Notes: generated by a model not told the origin, from the letters alone. A stretch of DNA of 64,000 nt from Panagrolaimus kolymaensis (GCA_028622995.1 JAJQJQ010000039.1:62001-126000); one strand, 5' to 3'. Numbered from the stretch's first letter, positions 25,620 to 37,167 are shown. Translations and numbers: made by a program.

Positions 25620-26379
25620 CAATGTCGGCCCATGAAATGAAGTCATTTTTATCCTTTTCATACTGGCGTATAGGGTTCCGACGATTCCCCGAAATCGGGG
25701 AGTTTCCCCGATTCCCCGGCCCGGGGAAACTCCCCGATTCCCCGTCCCCGACCAATATCGTTCCCCGACTCAGCTTTCCCCGTCGGGGAATTCCCCGTCC
25801 CCGTCCCCGATCCATTTTTGTCGGGGAAAAATCGGGGAGAATTTTTATTTTGTTTAAAACATGAGTTTTTGTTAGCCCAAACTCTAGATTCTTATTAATT
25901 AAGGCTAAATATGCTATTATTTACACAAAAGAAAAAAATTTTCCTTTAAAAAATAACTTTTCAAAATGTCGGGGAAAAATCGGGGATTCCCCGATTCCCC
26001 GTCCCCGACGAATGCTCTCCCCGGCCGGGGAATTCCCCGACTCAAAATCCATTTTCGGGGATTCCCCGTTCCCCGGCTTTTTTGAATTTCGGGGAATCGT
26101 CGGAACCCTACTGGCGTACTTTGCCAAAAATGTCTTTGAGTTTGAACATAAAAAAATATTTCAAACCTTTACAAAAGTTTTCGAAACTTTTTCTCAAATC
26201 TTCAAATTTTTGAATCGAAGAAAATTTTTGAAAAAAAAGTTTCGAAAACTTTTGTAAAGGTTTGAAATATTTTTTTATGTTCAAACTCAAAGACATTTTT
26301 GGCAAAGTACGCCAGTATGAAAACGGATGAAAAAGGATTGAAAAGGATAAAAATGACTTCATTTCATGGGCCGACATTG
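25620..26379. mobile_element. TA-flanked Tc1/mariner-like hairpin element, interrupted by a hAT-like MITE
   Basis: Termini CAATGTCGGCCCATG and its inverted copy, with TA at 25618-25619 and 26380-26381. The left arm continues ATGAAGTCATTTTTATCC and resumes after the insertion with TTTGCCAAAAATGTC; the right arm is its reverse complement to the middle at about 26210. Removing the nested 440-bp element and one 8-bp repeat leaves a hairpin of about 312 bp that is almost perfectly self-complementary. Confidence 0.85.
25671..26110. mobile_element. hAT-like MITE A (CCCCGATT subterminal repeats)
   Basis: Terminal inverted repeats TAGGGTTCCGACGATTCC; flanked by a perfect 8-bp duplication CTGGCGTA at 25663-25670 and 26111-26118. 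Both arms are packed with alternating GGGGAATC and CCCCGATT type units, very GC-rich against the AT-rich genome. A repeat-free AT-rich core lies at about 25835-25965. There is no coding capacity. The (T/C)AGGG termini and 8-bp duplication are characteristic of hAT elements. Confidence 0.9.
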
Positions 26380-26381
26380 TA

Positions 26382-26750
26382 GTTTGCTTACCAAAAATTA
26401 GACCCCTCAAAAAAAATTGATTTGATGGCAGAGATAAAGAGCGAAGAAGAAGAAAAAAAGAAAGGAAAGAAAAAAACGATTAATAAATTAAAAAATCAAT
26501 CGCATAAAACAATGACACTTGGATCCAAGGCTCTCAGCGATATTTAATATTATTAATAATGGTATCCATATTTTTGAGTACAAAAACATTGATATCGAAA
26601 TTGGCTATTTTGATGTCTCAAAAAAGCATGGTTTTTTTTATTCAAAGAGTCTTGACTTGACGGCTGTGGAAAAAGACTGGAGGCGGGGTGAATTTGAGAA
26701 CCTTCAAAACCTGTTTTATTTGTCGGCCATCGCCGAGCAGGAGTCGACAC
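26382..26750. other. Unassigned stretch with an open frame of unknown origin
   Basis: A frame open on the plus strand (about 26519-26750) has somewhat gene-like composition, including LDLTAVEKDWRRGEFENL and LFYLSAIAEQES, but no start codon, splice partner or family match that I can recognise. If the adjacent MITE is removed the frame ends at once in TGA. It may be a relic exon. Confidence 0.25.
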
Positions 26751-27188
26751 TAGGGTTCCTGTACCCCCCCCCCCCCCCCGAATCTCGAAAAAAGCGGGGA
26801 CGGGGACATACCCGTTTTCCAAAATCTTGTCCCCGTCATCCCCGCCGGGGACCAAATTTTTCGGGTACGGGGACGGGTATAGAAGAAAATTTTTTTTTTG
26901 ATTTTTTTTCGATTTAAAACAATTTTTTAAGTTTTTTTTCAATATGGCAATGTCGAATAATGTTTGTTTTAATCTTTCGTAAGGCAATCATGTAAAGAAC
27001 AAAAGAGAAAAATGAAAAAAAAGATCATGAAAATGTCCACAAAATTTTCATCGGGGACAATTTCTTTCGGGGACGGGGATTCGGGGATGAAGACGGGGAC
27101 GAAATTCTTCGGGGACGGGTACGGGGACGGGGATTCGGGGACGGGGAATCGGGGATCCCCGTCCCCGCTGGGGGGTACAGGAACCCTA
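26751..27188. mobile_element. hAT-like MITE B (GGGGACGGG subterminal repeats)
   Basis: Terminal inverted repeats TAGGGTTCCTGTACCCCCC; flanked by a perfect 8-bp duplication GTCGACAC at 26743-26750 and 27189-27196. The arms carry many GGGGACGGG / CCCCGTCCCC units and there is an AT-rich core at about 26880-27050. It shares size and architecture with element A, 640 bp away, but the repeat unit differs. Confidence 0.9.
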
Positions 27189-27196
27189 GTCGACAC

Positions 27197-27565
27197 TATG
27201 ATAGCCTTTTTATTTTTTCTAAAAAACCGAGGAAGAAAAAAATGAAAACCGGACTTAAACAACCTTGGCAAAAAATTATGTTCAAAATGAGATTTCTTTT
27301 TTTTAATTTTTGTTCCAAATTTAAAAGCAGTCTTTAAAACTAAAAAATGGATAAGAAAAAACAGAAGCGTAATTTTAGTGTTTATTTTTCATTTTTTCTA
27401 TGACTTTTTGTAGCAAAATAATTTAGGTTATGCAAATTTCCAACTTTCATTTTCCATTCTTTGCCTTTGCATTTTGTTTCTTCTTTTTTTTCTAGGTTTC
27501 ATTCCACTCATTTATCATTCTGTTGATTGGTTGGTCGTTGTTCATTCGAGTTTCCTGTCATTTTT
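27197..27565. other. Upstream region of MATH-BTB gene
   Basis: No coding feature. A strong acceptor-like sequence (tttttttctag, ending at 27496) lies about 70 bp before the start codon and could be a trans-splice or 5' UTR acceptor; this is not proven. Confidence 0.35.
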
Positions 27566-28771
27566 ATGGATGGTATTCGAAGAATCAAGAATAATCTGTT
27601 ATCGTATTTTGGCAAAAAGAAGATGGATTCAACTCTAAAACTTTCAACTTTTGTAAGCTTTTTTTACTTGTTTTCTTTTAAACTAAATTCTTTCTTTTTT
27701 CAGATGCTTGAATGTCCTTTTTCAATCAAATGGGAAATAAATGAAGAGAAATTGGCTGCTTTGAAGGAAACAGAATATGGGTATTTGGATACAGAATGGT
27801 TCAATTCTGCAAATATTCCTGATGTTCAATTTTATCTTGATATTTATCCAAATTGAAATAAAGAAGAAAATAGTGGAAAAGTACGGATTTCCTTGCATTT
27901 GGAGATTGGAAATGAAACGAAGGTGAAAGCTGAATACAAATTGAGCATTAAATCTACTGATGATACAAAGTACAATCACGAATTTGATGAATCATGTGGA
28001 TGGGGAGAAGACATTTGCGAAACTAATGAATTATTTGATCCAGAAGAGAAGTACATTGTAAATGGAAAGCTTTCTATCAAATGTGAAGGAACTTTAAAGG
28101 TTGAAAGACAATTTGGTTATAACAAATGGGAGAAAGGTGATGGCTGTGGTAAATTATGGAAAGCCAATGATAAAGATTTTGTTATTGTCATTGATGGAAA
28201 AAATATCCAAGTATGTTTTTTATATATATTCTTTTTTCATTAATCATAAGTATATATTCCCAAAGTTTTTAGGCTCATAAATGTCTTCTTGCTGCTCGTT
28301 CATCCGTCTTTGAAGCCATGTTTAATTCTGGAATGATAGAAGCCACTGAAAACAAACTTGAAATCATTGATTTTTCTTACGAAACTGTTGAACTTGCTAT
28401 GGAACTTTGCTATAATCGAAAAATCTCAACTTTAACTTTTCAAGAAAAAATTTCAATTCTTATATTCATGGATAAATATGACATTCAAGATCTCAAAGTG
28501 AGTGATTTTTATAACTATAGTTTTCCTTTTCATCCATTATTTTTAGGACTTATTGGAACTATCCTTAATCGAAGACATCAATGTTACCTCTGTTGTTAAA
28601 ATCGCCAATTATTCTATTACCTCAAATTCTTTAGAACTTCAAGAACGATGCATGGATTATATGATCGCTAGTTTTCGAATGAACCAACTTATTGATGATT
28701 TCGATGATCTTGATAAAGATTTTGCTGTAAAAGTCTTTAAAAATATTTATTATCAAGTTGTTAAAACTTAA
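27566..28771 (+). pseudogene. MATH-BTB protein gene with in-frame TGA in the MATH domain
   Basis: Four exons: 27566-27652, 27704-28210, 28273-28497, 28547-28771; 347 codons. The MATH domain starts at MLECPFSIKWEI and includes YLDIYPN, then TGA at 27854-27856, then NKEENSGKVRISLHLEI in the same frame. Homologous MATH domains have Gly at that place (YPNG), so GGA to TGA is the likely change. The BTB domain follows: FVIVIDGKNIQ, AHKCLLAARSSVFEAMFNSG and LELCYN-type helices, then a BACK-like tail. MATH-BTB proteins are substrate adaptors of cullin-3 ubiquitin ligases and are greatly expanded in nematodes. Everything except the single nonsense codon is intact, so the change is recent, polymorphic or a sequence error. 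Confidence 0.82.
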
Positions 28772-29461
28772 TTTTTATCTTTCGCTTTACTTTTTATAAA
28801 TATTCATTCTTTGTCTTTGTCATTTACCTGAAATAAATAGTTTATTTTATGTGTTATTGGTTTAAAAAACATATATTTTAGAGCTGTATTTAGGATTATT
28901 CAGTGAAAAACACCGCTGCCTTGTTGAAGCAGCCGTCATTGTTGAGAACAAATAGATTTCCATTTTCACATCGGAACACCGAATGTTGGCATCGGGACGT
29001 ATATGGCAATTGTATGTAATTGACAAAACTCCTCCAATGGCTGGAGGTTCAAAGGTTGACTATTCCAAAATAAGCAAATTCACTTTCCAATTCAGCGTTT
29101 GTAAAAATTTAAACATATCTTTCCCAAAAAAAAATTTGTAGCATATATGAGTTTTAAAAAAGTTAAAAAAAACTTGTCAGGTATTAAATGTTCATGGTTA
29201 TTTATGCATGCTACATTTTTTTGCAACAACAAAACACAAAAAAAGCTTAAATCATGAAAGGATTAATCTAATCTATAACGTCTCTATCGACACTCAACGT
29301 GAGAGAGCAAAGTAAAAAATGAGCGTTGTTATCGAAGTTACAAAAAAACGAATAATAATTAATATATATTACCATTTTACTCGGAATTTTTTAAAGGTTA
29401 AAACTATTTGTAAAAAAATTGTTGACTTTGTAACAAAAGTTTTTTTATTTTTGATCATAAA
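28772..29461. other. Intergenic region with a GC-richer segment
   Basis: About 690 bp. The part from about 28890 to 29060 is clearly less AT-rich than the surrounding spacers and not low-complexity, but all six frames are broken by stops and I recognise nothing. It may be a relic exon or a structured RNA. Confidence 0.3.
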
Positions 29462-31175
29462 ATGAAGTTGTTATCTTTTCATCAGCCAAAAAAGCGTAAT
29501 GATCTTCAATGTTGGAGAGCTGTGGCCATTATAGCTGTTTTGTTATTTCATATTTGGCCTGATACATTTCCAAATGGCTATGTTGGAGTTGATATGTAAG
29601 TAACTGAATATTTTTTTGCTGGAAACCAAAAATTTGGAACTAAAACTATAAAATTCATCCAGAAGATACCTTTTTTATCCAAAAAATTGAATTTGTGTTT
29701 CATTTTTCAAACAAATTTTTTTTAGATTTTTTGTTATTTCTGGTTTTCTAATGTCAATATTATTTGCTTCTTCTGACACCAAAAAACCCTTTCGACTTCA
29801 AACTTTTTACTTTCGAAGAATAAAAAGAATCGTACCAGTTTTTGCATTCATTATTTTGCTGACTTTGCTGTTTCTAAGAAATTTTGTGCATCATCTTGAA
29901 CATCCAACAATAATAAAAGATGCAAAAGAAGTTTTTCCATCACTGAAAACCAGGGTTGCGCGTAATTGCAAAAAATTACGCTTACGCGTAATGCGTAATT
30001 TTAAAATTTCACTTACGCAAACGTAAGCGTAAGCGTAAGTCCAAAAAGGGGCGTAATTACGCAAAAACGTAATTACGCAAGCGTAATTACAAAAAAAATT
30101 TTTGTGTTTCATTATAAAAAAGCTTTATTATAGTCGTTTAAAACTTTATTGGAGTTGTTTTTTTGGGGATTTTGTTACATAAATACATCCTAAAAGCTGT
30201 AAAAACTTTTTTATTTTTTTTTTAAATTTAGTTAATTACGCTTTCGAATTACGCAAAATTTTCCGTAATTACGCGTAATTTGCGTAATTCCAAAAAGAGG
30301 CGTAATTACGCAAAAGCGTAATGCGTAAGCGTAATTACGCGCAACCCTGCTGAAAACTCGTCTTCAAATATTCAAATTTTCCCCAAAACTTTTGAGATTG
30401 ATTTTAAAAAAGTCACTCCCGAAATAGCAAAATTAAATTTTGAATTGTTTTTAATTGTTTTGTTCGTTTTTTAGCCCACCTTGCGTAAACTATGATAAAG
30501 CATTCTATCCTTTACTGAACATTGTCAAGCCTACCGCAATTATTCAATATAGCAGGTACAATTTAGATTTGTTTCTTTCGACCTAGTTTTGACTTATGTA
30601 AATTTAGAATCGATTATGTTCCTACGTTTGGTGATTATCCCATGAATGATACAGCCACGGATTCAGGTTATTTAGAAGTTAAAAAAACTTTATTACATAT
30701 AACTAATTTTACTCAAAAATTAATTATTATTGAACCTAATCCTGTTATTAAAAAGTAAAGTTTTTAGTTGGAATTATTTCTTAATACAAATTGTTTGGTT
30801 TTTAGTTATTCAAACCCTCTCACAATTGCTAAAGCTATTGATTCACGACAACCTTTATCGAAATTTAATATTTCTCTAGCAGTAATTTTTTACTTTACAC
30901 TCTAAAACTTAAAGAGAAAAAGTGATTTTTAGGACCACCACAAAGTTCACGATCCATCGTGGAATCGAATAAAAGAAGCTGTAAAGCATTGTCCAAAATG
31001 TGAAACAATTTCAACAGAAAAAATATTTTGTTCCGAAGATTTTTGTCATCCAGTAAATTTAACGACAAAATTAGCAACTTTTTGTGATGAAGGCCATATA
31101 ACTCCAAGAACATCGTTAAAATTTACTTCAAACATCTTGGAAGCTCTTAATAATTTTTATAATAATAAGCTATAA
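29462..31175 (+). pseudogene. OAC acyltransferase pseudogene: internal deletion, MITE insertion, chimeric ends
   Basis: Exon 1 (29462-29595) gives KKRNDLQCWRAVAIIAVLLF and exon 2 starts at 29726 with FFVISGFLMS and the first membrane helices. At TIIKDAKEVFPSLKT the exon is split by a hAT-like MITE. After it, the rest of the acyltransferase domain and the SGNH Ser block (GNS) are missing. Coding resemblance resumes at exons 30475-30555, 30608-30754, 30806-30881 and 30933-31175, matching the last SGNH exons of the next gene in length, phase and almost in sequence. Without helices 3-10, the HxxSLxVE region or the catalytic Ser, it cannot be an active enzyme. The C-terminal exons have no frameshift, so decay is recent or gene conversion keeps them clean. 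Confidence 0.85.
29951..30349. mobile_element. hAT-like MITE C (GCGTAATTACGC subterminal repeats) in an OAC exon
   Basis: Terminal inverted repeats CAGGGTTGCGCGTAATT; flanked by a perfect 8-bp duplication CTGAAAAC at 29943-29950 and 30350-30357. The arms consist of many GCGTAA / TTACGC units; the AT-rich core is at about 30090-30235. The insertion is inside the second coding exon of the OAC pseudogene. Confidence 0.92.
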
Positions 31176-31705
31176 ATTTTCTTATAAAAAATAGTTTCTT
31201 CTAACAAAATTAATATATCTCAAAGTACTTAAAAAAATAATTTTGCAAACTTCAGTTAATACGTATTTTTTGTTTTAAAAATATTGTTTTACAAGATGCG
31301 ATTTTTTACATTAAAAAATTCTTTTTGCAAAAACTGAAACCATGCAAAAAATTATTTTTTTAAAAATCTTTTTTATAAAAGACTTAAAAGAGGCTTTTCC
31401 TTGGATACCAGACATAATTTTTTCAATATTGTTTTTTTCTTTGATGCAAAATCAAAGGGAAGAATGATGTTATTTCAATAAAGTCAATAAACATAAATTT
31501 CAAATATTGGACATTGTATTGTAAAAAGAAAGAAAAGGAAATATGTTCGGAGGAGTGTCTTTCCTATTAATAAGAAAGCATTTGGGAGAAGAAAAAGGAA
31601 AATATATAAAAAAATTATACATCGATCATTTTTATTTTTATTTTCTAAAAATTTTTTATATGTTTCTAAAAAGCAAAACTTCTTTAACTATTTCTTAATA
31701 AAGGT
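31176..31705. other. Spacer between OAC pseudogene and OAC gene
   Basis: About 530 bp holding the 3' flank and promoter of two same-strand OAC loci. No other feature was seen. Confidence 0.45.
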
Positions 31706-34343
31706 ATGGCAGGGGATAACAAAAGAAATGATATTCAATGGCTTCGAGCTTTAGCAATTTTGGCAGTGTTGGGTTTTCATTTATGGCCTAAAATATTTCC
31801 ACACGGCTATCTTGGAGTTGATATGTAAGTTTCTACCGTAGAAAATTGGATTTCTTTACCAATTTTATTTATTTTATATTTTTAGATTTTTTGTTATCTC
31901 TGGATATTTAATGACTATGATATTAGAAAATTTTACCGCTACCTTAATGACATTTTATTTGAGACGCATCAAACGAATATTTCCAACCTATTTATTGGTT
32001 ATTACTCTAACCCTTGTGCTTGGCAATTTTTTATTGCTACAATCTCATTTTGATTTTCTTAAAAGCGAAGCAATTTGGTCGATTTTCTTTGTAAATAACT
32101 TTTATCCGATGTTTCATGAAAAACAATACTTCGAATTGGTAAGAAATTTATTTTTAATGTAGTTAGGAAAATACCCTTGTTTCTTAAGGTTTATGTTTTT
32201 ATAAAATAAAACTTATGGAAAACCCGACTTTTCTTGAGATAATAAAAATACTTTTCAGGTATCAGAATATAACTTTTTTGTTCACACTTGGTCTTTGGGG
32301 GTAGAAATTCAATTTTATTTATTGGCCCCATTTTTGATTAAATTTATTTTATCCAAACAAAAACCAATGAAATGGATTTTCACTTTTGGGTTTGCTTCGT
32401 GGTTATTGCACTTTTTAATTCCAAATGAATCAATTTCGTTTGGTTTAGTTTTTTGTCGAATTTGGCAATTTTTAATTGGAACGGCTGCTTTTTCTTTTTC
32501 CAAGTATCAAAATCAACAATACTTTTTATTGATAGAAAACGCTGAGAAGGAAAATATCCATCTACCAAATAATCATCAAAAATACACAGCAATGGCTTGC
32601 TTATTTTTTCTTGGAGCCATAACTTTTTCTCCGATATCGGTTCTTGAAATCAATTTAATGCCATATTTCATTCGTTTGGCATGTACTGCTTTGACTGGAA
32701 TTTTTATTGTCACTAATTCGATCCAATCCATAAAATTACCAAAATTACTTGATTCTATTTTGGTTTATATTGGAAATGCATCTTATGCAATTTATTTAAT
32801 TCATTGGCCTTTAATTATTTATTTTCGATATTTTGAATTTAATAATGGTAGGAATCTTTTTTAAACTTTAATTATAGAAAACTAAAATGGCTTAAACATG
32901 TCTTCTTTTCAGCCAAATTCTTAACTCTTTTATTAATTTTTGTTTCGTCCATCATCATTCATGAAATTTTTGAAAAGCCTGTTGGCAATAATTCAAGACT
33001 TAGTTTGGTGGTTATTGCTTTGTGTTATTTGATTATCGCTGCTATTTATGTTGGATATTTACCAGAAAATAACAATGTAAGTCAAAATAAAATTATAACG
33101 CAAGAAGTTAAGTATTTCTTAATTCATCACCGAGCTTAAAAAAAACTTAAGATATTTCTTTTTTTAGAAAACAAATATAAATGATTTTATAAAAGCAAAT
33201 GAAGAAGAAGCAAAAACATGTGGAAAATTTTATTATCCAAATTGTAACATTGATCCTTTGATAGAAAAATACTTTAAAGTTCCTCAACCAAAAATACACC
33301 ATCCGATGTTTAAATATTGTTCTATAAAAGTAGTTTTTACTTTTGAAAAAATTTGTCATAAAAAGTTTTTTTTAGTTAAATTCAACTTCAAATAATACAA
33401 TTATGATCACAGGAAATAGTTATGCATATTTTGCAATTCGTGGAATTATGGAAGCTATAAACCAATCAAAAATGGATGTTTCTAAAGTATATTTTCTTTC
33501 ACGTCCCGCGTGCACATTGATTGTTGGAGGATTAAATGAAAAATTTAAAAAATTTAATACCAAGTTAGTAATCGTTTTTTATTATTAAAAATTCTAGCTT
33601 TTTTTATTTTATCCTTAAACATTTGTTTCTTTTTTTTAGCCCTCCTTGCCTCAACTTTGATACAGCTCACTATCCTTTATTAACCATTGTCAGGCCAACA
33701 GTAATTATCAGCTTTAGCAGGTTAGAATTTTTTTCCAATGCATATCTTTAATTACTATCATTTCATTTAGGATAGAATATGTTCCAACTCTTGGAGATTA
33801 TCCAATGAATGATACAGCCACGGATTCAGGTTATATAGAAATTAAGAAAACTCTATTACACATCACAAATTTTACTCAAAAATTAATTATTATTGAACCT
33901 AATCCTATTTTTGAAAAGTAATTAAACAGCCCAAAAAACATTTCACAGAGTTTAGTTTGAGTTTTTTTAGATTAGGTTATAAAAGTCCTTTAACCGTTGC
34001 TCAAACTTTATTAACAAATTCTTCATTGTCCAAATTTAATGTTTCCATTGAGGTTGGCTTAATATAATATTTTTAGCCAGAAGTAAAATAAATATTTATG
34101 TTTTAGAACCATCGCAAATTAAACGATCCTAGTTGGAATCGAATAAAAGAAGCAGTAAAGCATTGTCCAAAATGTGAAACAATTTCAACAGAAAAAATAT
34201 TTTGTTCCGAAAATTTTTGTCATCCAGTAAATTTAACGACAAAATTAGCAACTTTTTGCGATGAAAGTCACATAACTCCAAGGACATCATTAAAATTTAC
34301 TTCAAGCATCTTGGAAGCTATTAATAAAATTAATAACATTTAA
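31706..34343 (+). CDS. OAC-family membrane O-acyltransferase with SGNH domain
   Basis: Ten exons: 31706-31824, 31886-32138, 32259-32847, 32913-33076, 33168-33329, 33376-33563, 33640-33720, 33771-33917, 33971-34052, 34107-34343; 673 aa. N-terminal acyltransferase-3 module: RNDIQWLRALAILAVLGFHL, FFVISGYLMTMI, RRIKRIFPTYL, VHTWSLGVEIQFYL (catalytic His region), CRIWQFLIG, YAIYLIHWPLIIY and FEKP. The lumenal C-terminal SGNH module has MITGNSYAYF (Ser block), FSRIEYVPTLGDY and FCDESHITPR (Asp-x-x-His). The frame is intact throughout. It probably acylates a glycan or lipid in the secretory pathway. It converges on the next OAC gene with only about 100 bp between stop codons. Its last exon is almost identical to that of the upstream pseudogene. 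Confidence 0.9.
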
Positions 34344-34444
34344 TTCTGAATTTTTAATTAATTTTTTTAAACATTAAATTTAATCCAAAAATACGAAAGA
34401 AAAAAAACAAATTTATTTAATTTAAATTATTATTATTTAGTTTT

Positions 34445-37167
34445 TTAATTTGTAAGTAAAACTTTATTAATTGCTGCATCAATAAAAGGTTTCAAATGCC
34501 GCAAACCCATAATAGAAATGTGTTCAGTATCGCGAAACACTGGAAGCCCGGTTGCAATGTCGATAGTATTACAATATTCTCCTTCACAAAAAGCTTCACG
34601 ATAATCGAACCATGCACATTTCGGACAATCCAATTTCTTGAACCATTCTTCCATTACTTCGGATTTTGGCTGAAAAAAAAGTGGAAAATTAATTTAAAAA
34701 ATTTCGAGCAAACTTTAAACTCTGAAATAATTAAAAAAAGGAATTTTTGTAAAAAGAATTTTCTTGAAAAATAGAGCCAAAATAAATTTTTTTGAAGAAA
34801 TTAATATTTTCACTATGATTTTTTCAAAGTCGCATAAAACAAGTGTTTTTTCTTCCAGTCTTTTTTTAGAGAGTTTAATTTAACTCACCGGATTTTTCAA
34901 CCTTGATTCTATTGGGAGATTATAAAATTTTCTTCGAATATAATCTTGCGAAATGTCAAAAGGAAAAATAATTTGTTCTTTATTTAAAATAATCGCGGAA
35001 GTATAATTTTGAATTATTTTAAATATTTTATTCCAATGTTGAAATTCTTTATTTTCTTCAATTTTTTCGATTGGAGTATCCCATAATTCTTTTTGATAAT
35101 ATCTTTGAATTATAAAAGTTACATCGGGTTTGATCTTTTTAATTAATTTTTCCATAAAATATTCTTCAATTTCATCGTGAATTGGAAAAGGTATGCTATT
35201 GCCAAAAACTAAAATGGCTTTAGAAAATAATGGATTTGCAGCGACCGCGGCTAAAATATTCATGGAAAAACTATTTCCAATCAATAAAGCCGTAAGATTT
35301 CCATTTGGATTTTTGCCATTCACTTCACAAAATAAGAACATGTCAATGCCATTTATTTGGATGGAGTATCTATCATTGCAATCGAATACTCCTCCCATAC
35401 TTTCTCCACGAAGTTTCACACCAAATTCAATGTCATTTTGCGAAGTCCATTCCGGTGGCAAAATCATGGGAGAATTAAAATTCAGAGAATTTTTCCAAAC
35501 TTTGATAGTAATTTCGGAGGAATTTTCATTCTGAAAAAATTCGGTTACAAACAATAAAAAAATAAAAAAGAAACTCACCTCCCAATCAATAGGAGGCAAA
35601 GACATCTTTCCAGGAGCATATATGGCAGAGGCGTATAAAAATAGCATTATTAAAATTAAGTTAAAATAATTGTTGGATAATTTCATTAATGGCTTTTCAA
35701 TGATTTTATGGGCCACATATGATATTGATATGGATGCAACAAATAACAAGGTTCCATCTAAAAAAAATAAATTTATTGTTTATTTTTGATTTCGCTGATA
35801 TTTTTTTTGAGATTTTGTAAAAAACTAATGCCATTTGTTAAAAAATTTCATTTTGTTACTGTTTTTTATGCCTTAATTTTAGTATGGCCAAAATTGGATT
35901 TGAGTTAAACTTAAAAATTACGCAAAATTGGAGTATAAAAAAGGCAAAACTCTTTTTTTTTTAAACTTGATTTGAGCTGTAGCGTAAGTTTCATTTCGTG
36001 AAAACCTATATGTTTAGCTACAAGTTTTTTTAATACAATATAATTTTTACGTACTGTAGTATTCGATGTCGCTTGATGCGCTGATAAGCCTGGAATATGT
36101 AATAAGTGGCCAATGAATGAGATATAAAATATACGAAATATCACCTAAAATAACCAAATTTGAAATAACTGTTGAGGGCAAAACTTTAAAAGGGTCATTT
36201 TCCGCCGCAGTCGTAGATGCCGAGGAAATTAAAATAGCAACCATAGCCAAAACAATGAAACTTGAAAAAATTTGTGGAAGTATAGTTGGTGAGAAGACAA
36301 TGGCTGTTGTGAATATCAAAAATCCTCGAAGCCACCATTTTTGTACATAAATAGTAAAAGTTTGAGCTAATATTCCAAATGAAAATTGCCAAATTCGACA
36401 AAATAATGATTCATATTGAATTATTTTATTTGGAATTATCGATTGATATAGCAAAGAAATGGAAAGGATTGAAATTAATAATAATTGATATTTTACTTTT
36501 GTTAAATAATTTCGAGCTATGGCAATAAATGGAAAAATTAAATAAAATTGCATTTCCACTGCCAACGACCAACAATGGCGGAAAAATCGATAATTAGATT
36601 CCTGAAAAATTTAAATAGAAAATATTGTCTCTCTTTTTGAAGCCTAAAAAATCAAGCATCAAAGATACTTTGTTGATTTTGACTAAAATTTTACTTATTT
36701 AAATAAAAAACTTACCGTATCAAAATATCCTCGATTTTTCCATGAATCCTGGTAATTTGTTAATAATTTTAAAGCCCATATTGAATCTTCCATAATTAAA
36801 TCATATTCTTCTGGAAACACAAATCGAGATAATAATATCAAAGTGGAAGCTATCACAAAAACATAAATGGGTAAAATGCGCTTTAACCTTCGATAATAAA
36901 AATTTATTATTGATTTTAAAATATTTTTGTCAAAAGAATAAAACGCGGCCATTAAGTAACCGGATAAAAGAAAAAATCTAAATATTTTAGTTTCAATTGC
37001 ATAAATTTTTTGGTTTTTTGTTAAACTTACATATCCACTCCCAAATATCCATTAGGAAAGTTATAAGGCCAAATATGAAATAATAAAACAGCTAAAATTG
37101 CAAATCCCCGCCAACATTGCAAATCATCTCGCTTTTTTGATGGTTGAAAAGACAGAGTCGCCGCCAT
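34445..37167 (-). CDS. OAC-family membrane O-acyltransferase with SGNH domain
   Basis: Six exons in coding order: 37167-37031, 36977-36716, 36601-36055, 35757-35579, 35530-34889, 34669-34445; 663 aa, all in frame. The start is the first ATG after an upstream open stretch lacking one. Acyltransferase landmarks: KKRDDLQCWRGFAILAVLLF, FFLLSGYLMAAF, RRLKRILPIYV, FRHCWSLAVEMQFYLIFPF, FCRIWQFSFGIL and YILYLIHWPLITY. SGNH landmarks: ALLIGNSFSMNIL (Ser block) and FRDTEHISIMG (Asp-x-x-His). The RDDLQCWRG type N-terminus groups it with the gene at 58.6 kb and with the first exon of the pseudogene at 29.5 kb. A 48-nt intron (gtgagt at 35578 to cag at 35531) is also open in frame and easy to miss. Confidence 0.9.

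Noticed and set aside
25671..26110. Regular GC-rich repeats resembling a CRISPR array or satellite
   Set aside because: The units are irregular and inverted, bounded by terminal inverted repeats and an exact 8-bp target duplication, and sit in a eukaryotic genome; a MITE explains them fully.
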